In this document: in pieces, positions 1 through 12,609 of the stretch
How positions within the stretch are numbered: position 1 is the stretch's first letter
How the letters are laid out: each line of letters begins with the position of its first letter
Assembly: GCA_036924285.1 (NCBI GenBank)
Contig: JAYKYS010000004.1
Span: forward strand, 25,390,001 to 25,454,000
Length of the DNA: 64,000 nucleotides
Direction: 5' to 3'
Source: Asterella californica
Taxonomy: Eukaryota; Streptophyta; Marchantiopsida; Marchantiales; Aytoniaceae
Made by a program: the position numbers and the translations under genes
Notes under the pieces: generated by a model
What the model was told of the DNA's origin: nothing
The model's database searches: none
The model's input: the letters and a program-made list of their open reading frames with translations, nothing else

Positions 1-2937
1 AACTCTTGTAAATCGACTCCACCCATCTGGCTCAAACATCAGCAATCCAGACTGCCAACTCTGTACACTACATTTGTCTCCAGATCTTTGTACATGTCTC
101 GCTTCCAACTCTGACGGGATCTCAACAGTAGGTTCTACACCCCTGTCTTCTCGCTCTACAGGAGTGGACTGCGAAAACCCTTACATCTCTTCGTCTGAGA
201 ATCTCTAAGGGTTTGTCGGTTTCGCTCATGTCTTGAGCGAACCGTCAAAAACTGTAATGAGTATCTGTCATCAGGACTCCGAACCTGGCATAATGAGACC
301 CATCATTCATCACCTTTGTTTTCATTCGAACAGCGGTGATGTATGGTTGGCCCAGTATGACAGGATAGGAGGCAGACGACTGTACAAAGAAATGTTGATC
401 AACCTCTACATCTCCAATCCTTACACGCATATTGGGACAAGCTCCGTATAACTCACCTTTTTGATTATTTGCAGCGCGAAGTACCCAACCATGATTCCTT
501 TCGATTGGTCATTGCCCCTTCTCATACACCTCCTTAGAAATGATGTTGATCTCCGACCCGTGATCCACAAGTGCAGGTACTGGTTCAGAAAGTCCTCCAA
601 GCCGGACATGCGTCTCTGTTGTCGCTCTTGCCCAGTGCTTCTCCTTAAAATCGCTATCTGCGCTTGACCTATCCTCTTCAAACTCTTCATCTTCATTCTC
701 AATAACAGCAGGACCAGCAACCCATGCCTCATACTTATCATCTCTGAACTGATCAACACCAATAGCATCTACTGCTCCAACCATCTGACTACTTACTTGT
801 TCAGTCAATACCTGTCTCTTTCTCTTCATGATGTCTATTATCAACTCATGAAACTCTCTCTTTGTGATACCAAGCACTTCATGAAGAATAAACTCAACTC
901 TAGCATCCAAAATGCGTTGCTCTAGAACAGCACGCAAGTCTGTTGTTGTTTCGATATCTGCCGCTAACTTGTAAGCTGGAGCTTTCCCCTTCTCCTGTGC
1001 TGTAAACCTCTTTCCTCGTACTCTATCTGTAGCAGTAGTCTCTTGTGGTAAATCCTGTACACCTTCTATAGGATCTATTGCAGGTGGTGGAGCTGTAGAG
1101 GTAGAAGGTATATCCTCTGCAGCAGGAAATCTACCAGCTGGTACAGATGGTGATGGTTCCACTGCTCTCCTCCTCGTAACCCTCCGACGGTCACTGTCCT
1201 CTGGTACTCCTGCATCTAAATCAGAAGCGTCCCGTCTTCTTTTGTCTTCGATCATGGCATCTTGTTCACCACTCGTCTCTAAAAGCGCTCGAATAGAAGT
1301 TGCATCTATTGGGTCTCTCCATCCAGTAGCTCTCCTAATGCTTTTAGCACCTCTCTTCATCATTTCAACCGGAACCTCAACAGCCTACTCAACCATAGTT
1401 GGATTAGAGCGCACCTCAACTCTCCCAGTATATACATCAGCCTCCGCAGAACCCGCAGTCATCGCTGTAGTATTCGCACCAGTAAGTGCTAGAAGAGAAC
1501 TCCTCATCCGAACCTAATAGTGAAATTCAGGCCTCTGAATCTTATTCCTCTCTTTGTCCCAACTGAAACTCTCAGAAAATTTGATCCAGCGTTGATCCAA
1601 AGTCCTGTGTAGCTTTTCAAACGATCTCTCTCAAAAAGTATTACCTCTTGAGAGTAATTTCTCTTCAGAACAGTTTATTAGACAACATCCAAGCTTAAAA
1701 CTCATGCCCCTCTCCCTACGATGATCTCCCAATTCAATCTGTCAGCAATTTGATCTTCCCCCCGCCTCCTAGCTTCTCCTGCGTGTCCTCAACCCCCAAT
1801 CCTTAATCCTCCTCCTTCCGCTTCAGCTCTCTCAGAAAAATCCTTTGTAAACTGTCCCCGATCCCAAGCCGCCGCAGGTATTTAACCTAAAAGTTAAGGC
1901 CCCAGCTTAGGCTGCCCCCTGCTGTCCTTATGCGTACAGAGCTTTATTTACAAAGTTGGCCCCTTTTTAATACAAGTTTCACAGTTGTCTCCACAAACTC
2001 TATCCCTTCACTAATAAAGGTTCTCATAGTCTCATTCCTCATCGCAAGCCGACTCGATGGTTATTTAACTAATTAGCAACTAATTAGCAAAAGTTTCTCG
2101 TGCTCTTGATGCCACCCTGAATATACTACAAGCCATCCAATGTAGACCGAAGCTCCAACACTTATGAGGCTACCCCACAGGGCTTACAGCCCCCCCATAT
2201 TGCGCACCAAGTATCTCCCATAGTATATTCAGGATGACATGCGGAGGCTTAGGCCAGGAAGCCCACGATTAAGAGAGATACCGGTCTCCCGCACCTAGAT
2301 ATGCAAGACGTGGCTGCATATCCAAAATAGACTCCCTTCCAGGAGGCCAACATGTCGGAATAGGAACCAGAGGCCAGGAGGGATTAATCCTGAGACCACT
2401 TCTATCCTAGGCAGGCGCCCTATCACTGGGATGGCCTTTAGTTCCGTTCAAGAAGGGAAAATTTTCTATACATATGTTTTCTTGAGGAAATTTTTCTGTA
2501 AAGTCTTTACTAGCCTTTCCTGCGCTAACTTCTCTATACAACTCCGTTTTTAATGAACAAGGAGTCAAAACTATAGTATTTGTGAACACCTACACACTCA
2601 CGCTATCAGATTCTGAGTTCGAGTCACGAGCCAGAATCGACGGATTTCTCTCTTTCGCATATTTCTTAGTTTAAAACCCGTACTAACTATTGCTTAAAAC
2701 ACTTTCTGTCAAAACTGGAAGCATGAGGTTGCTCCCCTCGTCGAGCTCCGCATTCTGATGCCCTTCGACCTCTTTCAGGGTGATATTTCAGTCTAAGCTA
2801 GGGGGCAGCTTGTCAAGCATGGCCCCAGCTTAGCTCCTGCCCAGCTTGATAAGCTAGGGCGCAACTTCCGGAACAAATGCTGGTTGAATGTCTTCTGAAG
2901 TTCTGTTTCATCATGTGGAATGTCACGCACTACGACA
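1..2937 (-). mobile_element. Ty3/gypsy LTR retrotransposon, internally deleted, runs off left edge
   Basis: Reverse-strand relative of the gypsy element at 32,150-41,427. Its LTR starts at 2,937 (reading leftward TGTCGTAGTGCG, the same start as the other element) and can be followed to about 1,510. There it jumps directly into gag sequence, so the distal LTR, primer-binding site and the N-terminal half of gag are deleted. Gag-protease coding follows from about 1,500 down to 245, and the part after the protease continues to position 1, where the window cuts it. Target duplication cannot be tested because the other end lies outside. The two elements are diverged members of one family, not a recent duplication. 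Confidence 0.85.
245..1500 (-). pseudogene. gypsy gag C-terminus and aspartic protease, broken
   Basis: The main frame (1,363 to 509) starts inside gag and ends in the protease. It contains the gag C-terminal block (ADIETTTDLRAVLEQRILDA) and the protease motif ALVDHGSEINIISKEVYEKG. After a frame change near 470 the rest of the protease is read at 430-245, with the flap-like ASYPVILGQPYITAV segment. The active-site triplet is DHG rather than the usual DSG/DTG, as in the other copy at 35.9 kb. A stop lies upstream of the first Met (about 1,386) where the other copy is open, so this copy is dead. Neighbours are only the deleted LTR (right) and the window edge (left). Confidence 0.75.
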
Positions 2938-5900
2938 ATGCTAACCTATCGTGCTTCCCCTGCACGATCTATTCATCCATCAAGATCTTGCAAGATCTAT
3001 TCATCCATCGAATTATCAAGAAAGGAAGTGTTGCATGTAACGAAGAGAATGATGTATTATTATCATCTTTGTGATCTTGTTATCGTTTCAAAAGAAGAGA
3101 AGACTAGATATTTCAAGAATATTTTTACGCTTTAAAAGATATCAGTGGTACAAACGTTAGATTTTCGTCAGACTTTAATTTACCAAAATAAGAACAAAGG
3201 TTTGAGTGGAACTTGTAATCTGCTCCCAAACTCCTCTGTGATTACTCACATCATCTTAAGTTTTAAATTCTGATCCAAAATAGAAATATTACACATAACT
3301 GGTACAACAAACATCTATCTCACTACTTTTTCAATTCTGGTCCGTTGACGTCTTAACATGTGCCACTAAATAGCCGTTGTTCTTCAGTCTGATAGCTTGA
3401 ACTTTATCTACCCAAAATTCTTCACACTTGTAGAATCTCTTCAGGGGTTTATTAGTGACTTTTGTTACACATAGGTGCAAGATCTTTTCTTCAAAGTTCA
3501 ATCCATGCTCGAAGTCTCAACTGAATAAAACAAGAATATAAACGAATCTCGTCAAAAATTACAGTAAGTCTTAGAGTGTAGCAATTCGTCATTCAGTCAT
3601 CCTCTATGAATTGTTTTGCAGAACAAGAAAGTGACAGTCTTCACAATGTTGACATCAAAACATCCAAAGGTAAAAGCTAAAGGGCAAAATGATTCCACAG
3701 TCTACAATTGCAACATGAATGGTGAGAAAGTACTTGATTCCTCTTCAAAAAGCGAATACTTTTTTTTTTTAAAAGATAGTCAATATATATTGAGATATTG
3801 TATACACAATTAAATTTTATTCATAATTAACTCTTATAGACCTCTATGTACTATATGCGGGGTGTCTTATCTTGAGATTAAAGTTTGTTTGGTGACCAGT
3901 GCGAGTAGTTGATAGGATTTTCCACTTGGACTAATTTCTTCTCCAGCCGCGAGGCATCTTGAAGGTTTTCCAGTAAGTAAACAAAAAAGCAGTTGAAGGA
4001 TTTGATACATGTATGTTTAGAGTCAAAATTCATACTTTCTCCAAGAATCTTTTTTGCTTTATTCTGTGGAGCCATTGATCTGAACTCTACATTCTTACGT
4101 GTAAGTAACACAAAAATAGGATATCACTTGGAGTGGAGTAAAAGAACATTGCAGCTCTGGACATATGAAAGAGATAGATCAAACTTTTTATGATGTGAAT
4201 CATTTAAGTAAAATTAAATAATTCACTTGTGTAATAAAGACAAATAGAATAGAGCCTGTTGCAATAATGCAACAATCTTGTTGTTTTTATTTGTCCAAAG
4301 AAAATATCGATTTTAAACCACAGGTTCCGGTATTTAGAAGGTGGGATTTCCCACAGCATTCACTGCAGATGCTAAGTTATGAGTTCTCTGTCTCCAATCA
4401 GAAATTATGACTGTTTTAACCTAAATTGTATTTGGAAATTATTCATGCATGCTGTGATAGAATTTCTCAAACAAGGACTTGACTCAAAGGCCTTTAATAG
4501 CTTTATCATTTGTACTTTATTTCAAAACCAACTGCTAAATATAATTTAAAAATAATTTAAATAAAAATATAATGATTTATTGGAACAAAACAAAATCTTC
4601 TCTTCACCCTGAAGTACACGAGAGTGGAAAAAAGGAATATTCCATTTCTTACTTTGATACTGCTATTGGTGGTATAAGGGAAGTGAGGAAGTCCGGAGCG
4701 GAATGCGACAAGCGGTAGAACTTATAGACCGCAAGTGGTCTATATGTTGTTTCGCTTGCCATGTGGTATAGGGCATATATAGGGACGTGAGACGACCGGT
4801 ATACTTCAATTTCTCTCATGTGGATTTGGGAGGTTTAGTGTAAATAAACATCCAAATTGCCTTTGGGAAACTTATCTTCACTTTGTATTATTGGAAAAAT
4901 AGATAAGTGGTATATAGAAATTATAACCTAAGTTAATTTAAAATTATATTTTTCTATAACTATTAGATGTTAGCCATACTTAGATATTTATCTTTCAAAA
5001 AACTTCTGTTCAGTTTGTAGTATCAGGAATAGGTAAGTGTTATGTAGAAACTCTAAGCTAAACTCAATCAAAAGATTAGAAGTTTTCTTTAACTGCTAGC
5101 CATGCATCGCTTCAACAACTACAAGTACGATATCCATTAATTCAATTTTAGATCTACCCAACTGAGGAATGCATCCTTCTAAAGAATGGTAATGTTTTAA
5201 AGAACCGGTGTAACTGGATGATACACCGGTAACAGTGTATCATCCAGTTGCGGCAGACATGTTCAAAGTAGACATTTTTGCTATTCCTTAGAATAGCTAT
5301 ATGTAGATTTTGAAAACCGGAAAGGAAGAGGGGTTTTTGTCTTGTAAGGGACGGGTGAAGTCGTTATGATAATCAGAAATAAAAACAAGGTGCTACTTTT
5401 GCAATGGATTGCAGGGCTTTGCATTTGAGATTTATCTAAATCTAAATGCATCTTCCATTATTACTTTAGGGTTCATCTAATAGGGTAAATACACTCAAAA
5501 ACAAAATAATCTTTCTCTTTATGGGATTCACAATCGAATGATAGCATATAGCGGGTACAAAAATGAAGAAAAAATATTATTATTTCTCTATTCACTTTTA
5601 GGTAGAGAAAAATATATTCAAAAGATCACCATAATTTATTTAATATTTTTTAAGTAGATCTTGAATAATTAAAGCTTATCATATAGTGTAAAGCTATGGG
5701 AGAGCTTCTAATTAAATCTTAATTTAATAGATTCAGTTCTTGCAATTAAAACTTATCAGCAAAAGTAAGTTTAAGTACAAGTGTTCAACTTCTTTGTCCT
5801 CAAACAGCACGTACGTAGAACGAAATCCTCTTGTTTACAAGTATATATATAAGGCAGCTGGATGTTAAATCAAAAATCTCTATGACTAGAAACGACATAA

Positions 5901-8900
5901 AATCACACATCCGTCTCCACGTTTTTCTTCTTCTCACTTGAGTAGAATCTACTGTTAGCTATGCAAATGCATAGCAAAAAAATAGCGAAAAGATACGAAT
6001 AGGATCATTGTGTAAAACCAGAAAGAGAAAGAGCATAGATAAATGGATACACGTAAATCGTCAATGCATAGAACCGCAGTTCAATTGCAATCATAGCTCT
6101 TTGTTAATATCCTTCCCCACAGCCATGTAGAGCGAATTTTGTTTTCTCTTATCAAAAAACGTCTAAATATTATAAAAATATATTATAATAAATTATTGAA
6201 AAATTTGAATTAATCCATAATTGATATATGTTAACCAGTCTCTGAATAGTCAACTCATCAAGATATAACCCATAAGTGTAGTCCGGGCTGATGCATTGTT
6301 GGGATGATAAGTCCGGAGCACTAATTGTCAAATTGCGCCGTTTAATGAAGGACATTAATTAATGTACACTTCAAAGTGTACATGGGTAAATATGCATGCT
6401 CTAGACTAGATTAAACTTACGTTCATTTCAAATCTGCATTGCAACAATCGACTCCAAGACACTCTAGTTTCGAGACTTTGACCGTGACCACCAGGCTAGC
6501 TGGAGTTCACACCCCACTAACTTATAGTCTTACATGGCACCAGTTTATTTGAAATATTATTTACTAGAGTTTTAGCTTGACCACTTTTTGATATGATATC
6601 ATGTGGCTATTTTGGGAGCAATTCTGAGCTTGGTTTGATTGCAGAAAAATTTAGAGAGATTCTTCGTATATTTGATTCATTATCCATGCTTTTAACCTTG
6701 TTGTGTGTAACAAGTCTTTATAATATTCAATTTGTCTACTTTTCTTTTAAATAAGAATATTCTTTCTTATATATTCTATCCATATTAAACTCCAAAAATT
6801 ATACGTTTGTTTCCTCTTGTGTTGAGATTGGCACCAGTTTGCTTGGGATGTGAAGGGAGCTCGTATTACATTCATTTGCTAATCGTCTTAGGGTTTTTGC
6901 CCACTAGTAACCTATTATGCTTAGCAGATGATGTCAAACAAGGTAAGTAATCATACTTCCTTTCCTACCAGTACATATTTATTTATCGATGTGGATATTC
7001 GGTCGAATATAATATTTTTCACGATTTTGACCAATGATAACCTCCCACCCCAACTTCTCTAGTTTTTTTTTTCTGACACAGCCTGATGGCTTTTCACATG
7101 GACGACTTACATTGGTCGTGGACACCTGAGATTGGTCTCATTTAGCGCTCGGAGCTAACCTGTATTCTTTGTATTCTCAACCGGTTGGAATTTTGAAAAG
7201 TCGAGTTGAAATGATGTCCAGTTAGATATTTGTAGATTAAAATTTTACAAAATAACAAGATAACGGTTAAAAAAATTAGAAAAATTAATAAATGATTGAA
7301 AAAAACCGATTCTATTTATTACCTTCGGATAATTTCCGGTTCCCGGAACTTTTTACCCCGAGCGTTGGTCTCATTGCGTGCGGACAAATGAGAGGATTAT
7401 TCTTTTCCCAAAAGTGCGAGGGAAAAATAACTCAATGAGAAGACACCAACCATTCGAAAACGCCCGTACAGTTTTCCTCTGTGTCACGTCCGGGATCGGT
7501 TCAGTGGACTAGTCTAAATAAACTGCTAAGTGGGCAGAGCGACCGTTACACTTAGTCTTTTTTTATTATCTTCATTTTCTGTTATAAGCTATTAAACTTT
7601 TTCAAATCTGATTTTTTATTTGCTTTAGGATTATTTTGACCCTTCGCTCATGATTCTAGACTACATGTGGGAGTGTGTTATGTTGAATATTATCTAGTAG
7701 AGTCATCCTTGCATTGTTTGTGTAGAGATTTTCGTATCTGATCTTGGTGGTTGTTTAGAAAATAAAAATAAAAATTTTAATATGTAGATAACTCCAGAAA
7801 TATATCGTTGCACTCTACAGTTTCTAGTAGATAAGTAAATAATATTCTCAACCGTTCGATGATGGAACCTTGTGTATCAAGTAAGCATTTGTTATCTTTT
7901 CCAGAAATTTACTTGACCTTTGTTAATTTTTCATTACTTGACTGCACAATTAAACATCATTAAACAGGTCAAAATGTCATATAATCTTCATATTAAAATT
8001 GCATGTAAGTAACCAATACGTATCTACATGGAAGGTAAAATTTAAAATAATTTGATAATAAATTATCAACCCTGTATGATCTCTTGTTTCTACAACGTCT
8101 TCACATGCCATGTGAACCTACTAGGGTTGGGTCATTTGACGCAAAGTTAAAGAGGAGGTGGGGTCAAATTCGACAAACATATTAGAAGTAAATCTCTGAA
8201 TCTCTTCACATATTCACGTATTTGTATTAGTGGTATATTCTTTAAGTGGTTGCCCCATCTAAACTAACTTCTCTTTGCCTTACCGTGACTACATATGGAG
8301 ATAAGTTGATGGGAATGTATGGATGCTACGTAACGGTATGCTATGGTAACTATTCAAGAACATACGGCGGAAAGCTAACGTCGCTCTCATGTGAATGAAA
8401 CATCAGATTCTCGCATATCATAGGTATTGTTGCAGAGGGGAAATTTATTCTGAGTTCAAGTAGATTAGGCAAATCATCATCCATCACTGACAGATCGTGG
8501 TTTTAAACTAGAGATAAATTTATTAGCCGATGATGTGGATCACAACCATCCCATCCTCGGAACCTCGGTACTATGGAACGAGGTGTTGTAGGGTATGAGT
8601 TAGGACGCTAATTGTCCTTTATCTCCAGCAGAAGTTCGATCTTACAGATAAACGAGGTCCTTCGAGACTGGTCGCAAGTCTTATTTCCTTCAACCCTTTA
8701 GAAGAAGGGATTTCTGGAATATACAATGCTTCATCGAGCGGTTCTGTGGGATACTCTACCACATGTGTTATAAACTTGCTGCTACTATTGTGTGGAGAAG
8801 GACTTCAGTCGATCAAAATTTACTTATTATGCTCCGTGGTTGAATTCTTGCAGGTCCGCCACTCACTGAAGCAAATATGGATTGCCTTGAAAGCTGCAGC

Positions 8901-9161
8901 AACCAAGATGCGATTAGTGCTTCGTGATACTGGTGGCCAAATTGCGATCCTCAGTGGAGGGCCAACCGAATAACGAATTAACTGAAGATGTTCATTCGTT
9001 TAGGTCAGGGAACTATTTACACATGTAAGACTTGTCCGTGGATACTACTTTTACCCCGCACAAAAGGGGCACAATTAGTCTGTCAACAACCTTATTCGGG
9101 TGAGCGAGGTTGTTTTATGGCCACGGTACTGCATCACCGACAAATCAAAAAATGAAAAGCC
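2938..9161. other. AT-rich intergenic region, no gene recognised
   Basis: No frame on either strand shows a recognisable domain or a convincing exon chain. Present are a perfect 15-bp hairpin (5,212-5,249), an imperfect hairpin near 4,705-4,760 around the self-complementary TATAGACC/GGTCTATA, and a short palindrome GCTATGC-AAAT-GCATAGC near 5,960 that recurs in similar context near 60,125. A short open frame at 8,746-8,970 has no recognisable content. Confidence 0.5.
5212..5249. repeat. Perfect hairpin, 15-bp stem
   Basis: AACTGGATGATACAC and its exact reverse complement are separated by 8 nt (CGGTAACA). The stem has no mismatch. It may be the core of a small inverted-repeat element or a structured RNA; nothing around it decides this. 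Confidence 0.7.
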
Positions 9162-12100
9162 TCAAGTGAATTGGGATACGTAGCTCAGGAGTACATACAA
9201 GGTGCTGACAGTGCTTGCAAAGTTGGGAATGACGCCGGTCAGGTTGTTGTACGACAGCTTACTGCACAATGAACATGAAAACATTTTAGTAAACATCGAG
9301 ACCACCCATCAGCTTAACGTAGTTGCACGACCAGTTTGGTTGATGCAGTCGTTTCCTATAGCTCGTCAGTAGATGAAATCCTTGCGGTTCAAATATCCTT
9401 TCTGTAAACTGCTCCTGCACCTAGTCAAGAAGCAACGATTGTGGGAAGACAGTCGGGAGAGAAGGTACTTACACAACGAGCAAGCTCGCAATGTATGTCA
9501 AGTCTGTTGGGATATCTCCGGTAAGAATATTATGGTCCATGCGTCTGTGGAATGGACAGTTCAACGCCAGTCAAAGTATGTCAGCATATACACGACAGAT
9601 TTTGACTGCACAGAATTTAATCGGGTATATTCCTGTGCTGCGAAAAGATCATTCGACGTTAAGCACAGCGATTTGCGCGCCGTCGCTGTGCAGGTACAGT
9701 ACAAAGGTCAAATTCCTAGACACACGAACGTTGACCAAAACACTTACAGGTACTTCAGGTTTCTGAGTCCCCCGAGAGTTGACGGAATAGTTCCTGTCAG
9801 TGCGTTCTGATACAAATCAAGGCTCGCAAGATTTTCCAGATTACCCAGCTCGGGAGGAATGGAACCACTGATTTGGTTGCTGAACAGCTCCCTGCAACAG
9901 GAATAATGGTCCCACATTCAGCGCGCGTTGAATGAGATGTTACTCACTAAAATTGAGTTTATTATGTTCAGTTTTATCGTAATTCCATGACCACTCTGAT
10001 GATGCGGCAACGCAGAATCGCCCTAACCTACGTGAACTGAGATGTGAGTAGGAGGAACTCACAGATACTCGAGGGAAGCCAGATTGCCCAATTCAGGTAC
10101 AAGCGTTCCTGAAAGCGATGAGTTGCCCAGATCTCTGCACGCAAAGAATGGATGCCGTCAGACGGAAATATTTCACATCGTTTCCTGACCAAATCAGAAC
10201 GAATTCGAAGCTGCTAGTCATCTAATCGATACATCTAGACACTGTACTAACTGCTGGATGAAGTTTAACTCACACTCTGATGACGCTGTTGTCTCCGTTA
10301 CACATAACATGAAACCAAGTGCATGGGTTGACCAAACTATTATCCCAGCTAGCCAGGACTTCGTATGGGTCGTTCAAGTGTTGTCTGAAAACGTAAAGTG
10401 CGTCGCCTGCATCGTGAAGTTCAAGCCCTCAAAAATCTTTCCAAATGTCCATAACATCCAGCAGACTGAAGGGGTAAAAACGTACATACTAAAGAGTCTC
10501 ACTATGCCTGAATGACACCGACAACTGGAATCATCAACGTTGTTGCCAACTAGTCCCTAAAATGGGTACGATGTCCTCTTCACTTCCACACTGTTTAATA
10601 ACCTTTCAGTCAGACGTCAATCCCAGTAGGAAACAAAGTAAGTTCTCAAGGTCACTGTACTTCGAGGGGCCATGGGACATGGTTCATCGAATAATCGATG
10701 TCCAGGCTTTGCGTAGAGTTAGATAGTCCATCACTACGAAGTGCGGGAAGTTGCGACTTTCAATTCGAACACGACATATGTTGTTCACGGGGTCCGAATG
10801 ATATAATCGACAGAGAGTAGAACAGAAATGGAGAACCCTCCGCTATGGGACCTGTCCAGAGTGCGCACATCACATGGACAACAATGGAAAGAAAGAAGAA
10901 AATAAAAATAAGTTCTCAAGTTCACAGTACTTCGAGGGGCCATGGGACATGGTTCATCGGATAATCGATGTCCAGGCTTTCCGTAGAGTTAGATAGTCCA
11001 TCACTACGAAGTGCGGGAATTTGCGACTTTCATTTCGAAGACGACATATGTTGTTCACGGGATCCGAATGATATAATCGACAGAGAGTAGAACAGAAATG
11101 GAGAACCCTCCGCTATGGGAGCTGTCCAGAGTGCGCACATCGCATAAACAGCAATAGAAAGAAAGAAATAAAATAAGAATAATAAGTTCTCAAGTTCACA
11201 GTACTTCGAGGGTCCATGGGACATGGTTCATCGAATAATCGATGTCCAGGCTTTCCGTAGAGTTAGATAGTCCATCACTACGAAGTGCGGGAAGTTGCGA
11301 CTTTCAATTCGAACACGACATATGTTGTTCACGGGATCCGAATGATATAATCGACAGAAAGTAGAACAGAAATGGAGAACCCTCCGCTATGGGACCTGTC
11401 CAGAGTGCGCACATCGCATAAACAACAATAGAAAGAAAGAAAGAAAATAATAATAAAAAAAATCACATGGACAACAATAGAACCCTGAGGGATCAATCGA
11501 CACCGTACGTAATCTTATGTCAAGAGAATTCTGCGTTTCGCCGTCGGCTAGAAATGGCTTCGTACGGTGCACAACCTCGACGAGTACGCGCAACTAAGCC
11601 TTACGTCCGATCTTAATCGTGTAGAAGCAATGTACAACGTAGGAATCAGACACCAAGAGTATGGAATGGATCGCCACGCCAGATATTGACGTGAGGTGCA
11701 ACCTGCTCCCACTACACATAAACAATATGTGTGGAATGGGAAATGTGCAGGTATTCCCTTTACTCGAAGAAATTCTACTTCAGCTTGACCAGTCCAGTCG
11801 AATTGTTGATTCAAAACAGGAGGCCGACGCGATCCAAGACAACACTTCTCTTCTGTACATGCACTTCGTGGGTCACATGTCAATGGGGATACGTTATTTA
11901 CCGATGATGTACACATTCACACAGGTTGCCAAATATCATGGACGATCGTCCATGCTCACGGCACTATTCGACGGCGTACTGGAGCGAAGGATTAGATCGA
12001 ACGATACATTGAGGTAACAAGCTACTTCAGTGTATCAGCTGAAGCAGTTGGGGGTCCTATATATCGCTGAACAGAGTAGCTACAGCTGAAGAAAAGAGTT

Positions 12101-12609
12101 CTATCTAGTCGACGGGATAAACAGTCCATACTTCTTTACCGTCAACAATCTATCGATAGGGCTCAGGGAAAAGGATGTCCCGTCTTTTGGGTGCAGTTCT
12201 CAAGATTTCAAGCTCCTACATCCATAACTAATGCTACCATCTAATATGATGTGACTCCTGCAGGCAGACTTTTACGCATCAAGTTAACCAACGCTTCTCC
12301 TATTCATGGAAAACGTCACTGACTCTGATCTCATGAGATAGAGACTTGATCTTTCATTTCTGTGTCCACAGTAGTAGAACGATGCGTACAGCGGATCTAC
12401 TCGTGCGGACAAAACATTAGAAGCATCAGTCCGCACTTCAAGGCAGAATACTTCCAACGAGATTCAAATCCGTCCTACGTACCAAGGAACCACAACAGCC
12501 ACTGGTGCAGATACACACCTTCAAGATTGGCCAGAGTTCCCATCGGCGCGGCAAGCAGCCAAGCAACCATCAGCCCCCGGACGAATAGAAGCCGTGATTG
12601 TTGAGTCAT
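9162..12609 (-). CDS. Secreted leucine-rich-repeat protein, SERK-like exon structure, no kinase
   Basis: Six exons on the minus strand: 12,609-12,519 (ATG, signal peptide), 10,406-10,274, 10,134-10,063, 9,891-9,748, 9,544-9,473 and 9,261-9,162 (TGA). All five introns have GT-AG ends and the frame is continuous, giving 203 residues. Residues 1-26 form a hydrophobic signal peptide. The N-terminal cap has [20 protein letters not shown] with the WxxxxxxPCxWxxVxC pattern. Four LRRs of 24 residues follow (for example [20 protein letters not shown]), then a partial fifth ([14 protein letters not shown]). The internal exon lengths 133, 72, 144 and 72 nt match SERK/LRR-II genes as I recall them. No proline-rich, membrane or kinase segment is found down to 8.7 kb, so it resembles the short SERK-like (SERL/LRP) apoplastic proteins. 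The C-terminal exon is the least certain: a donor-like GTATGT near 9,190 could splice elsewhere. Intron 1 (2.1 kb) carries a triplicated repeat. Confidence 0.85.
10638..11460. repeat. Three tandem ~273-bp units in intron 1 of the LRR gene
   Basis: Units begin with TAAGTTCTCAAG at 10,638, 10,909 and 11,183 (periods 271 and 274) and are nearly identical throughout, each ending in a GAAAGAAAG-rich tail of variable length. They lie in intron 1 of the LRR gene between the signal-peptide exon and the cap exon. The unit has no recognised coding content. Confidence 0.9.

Noticed and set aside
2600..2650. tRNA-like GTTCGAGTC word inside the gypsy LTR
   Set aside because: There is no cloverleaf around it; it is part of the LTR and recurs in all three LTR copies.
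8746..8973. Possible downstream exon or kinase remnant of the LRR gene
   Set aside because: Frames on both strands were read and no kinase motif (GxGxxG, HRD, DFG) or transmembrane segment appears.
10638..11460. CRISPR-like or satellite array
   Set aside because: Only three long near-identical units without unique spacers; an intronic tandem duplication explains them.
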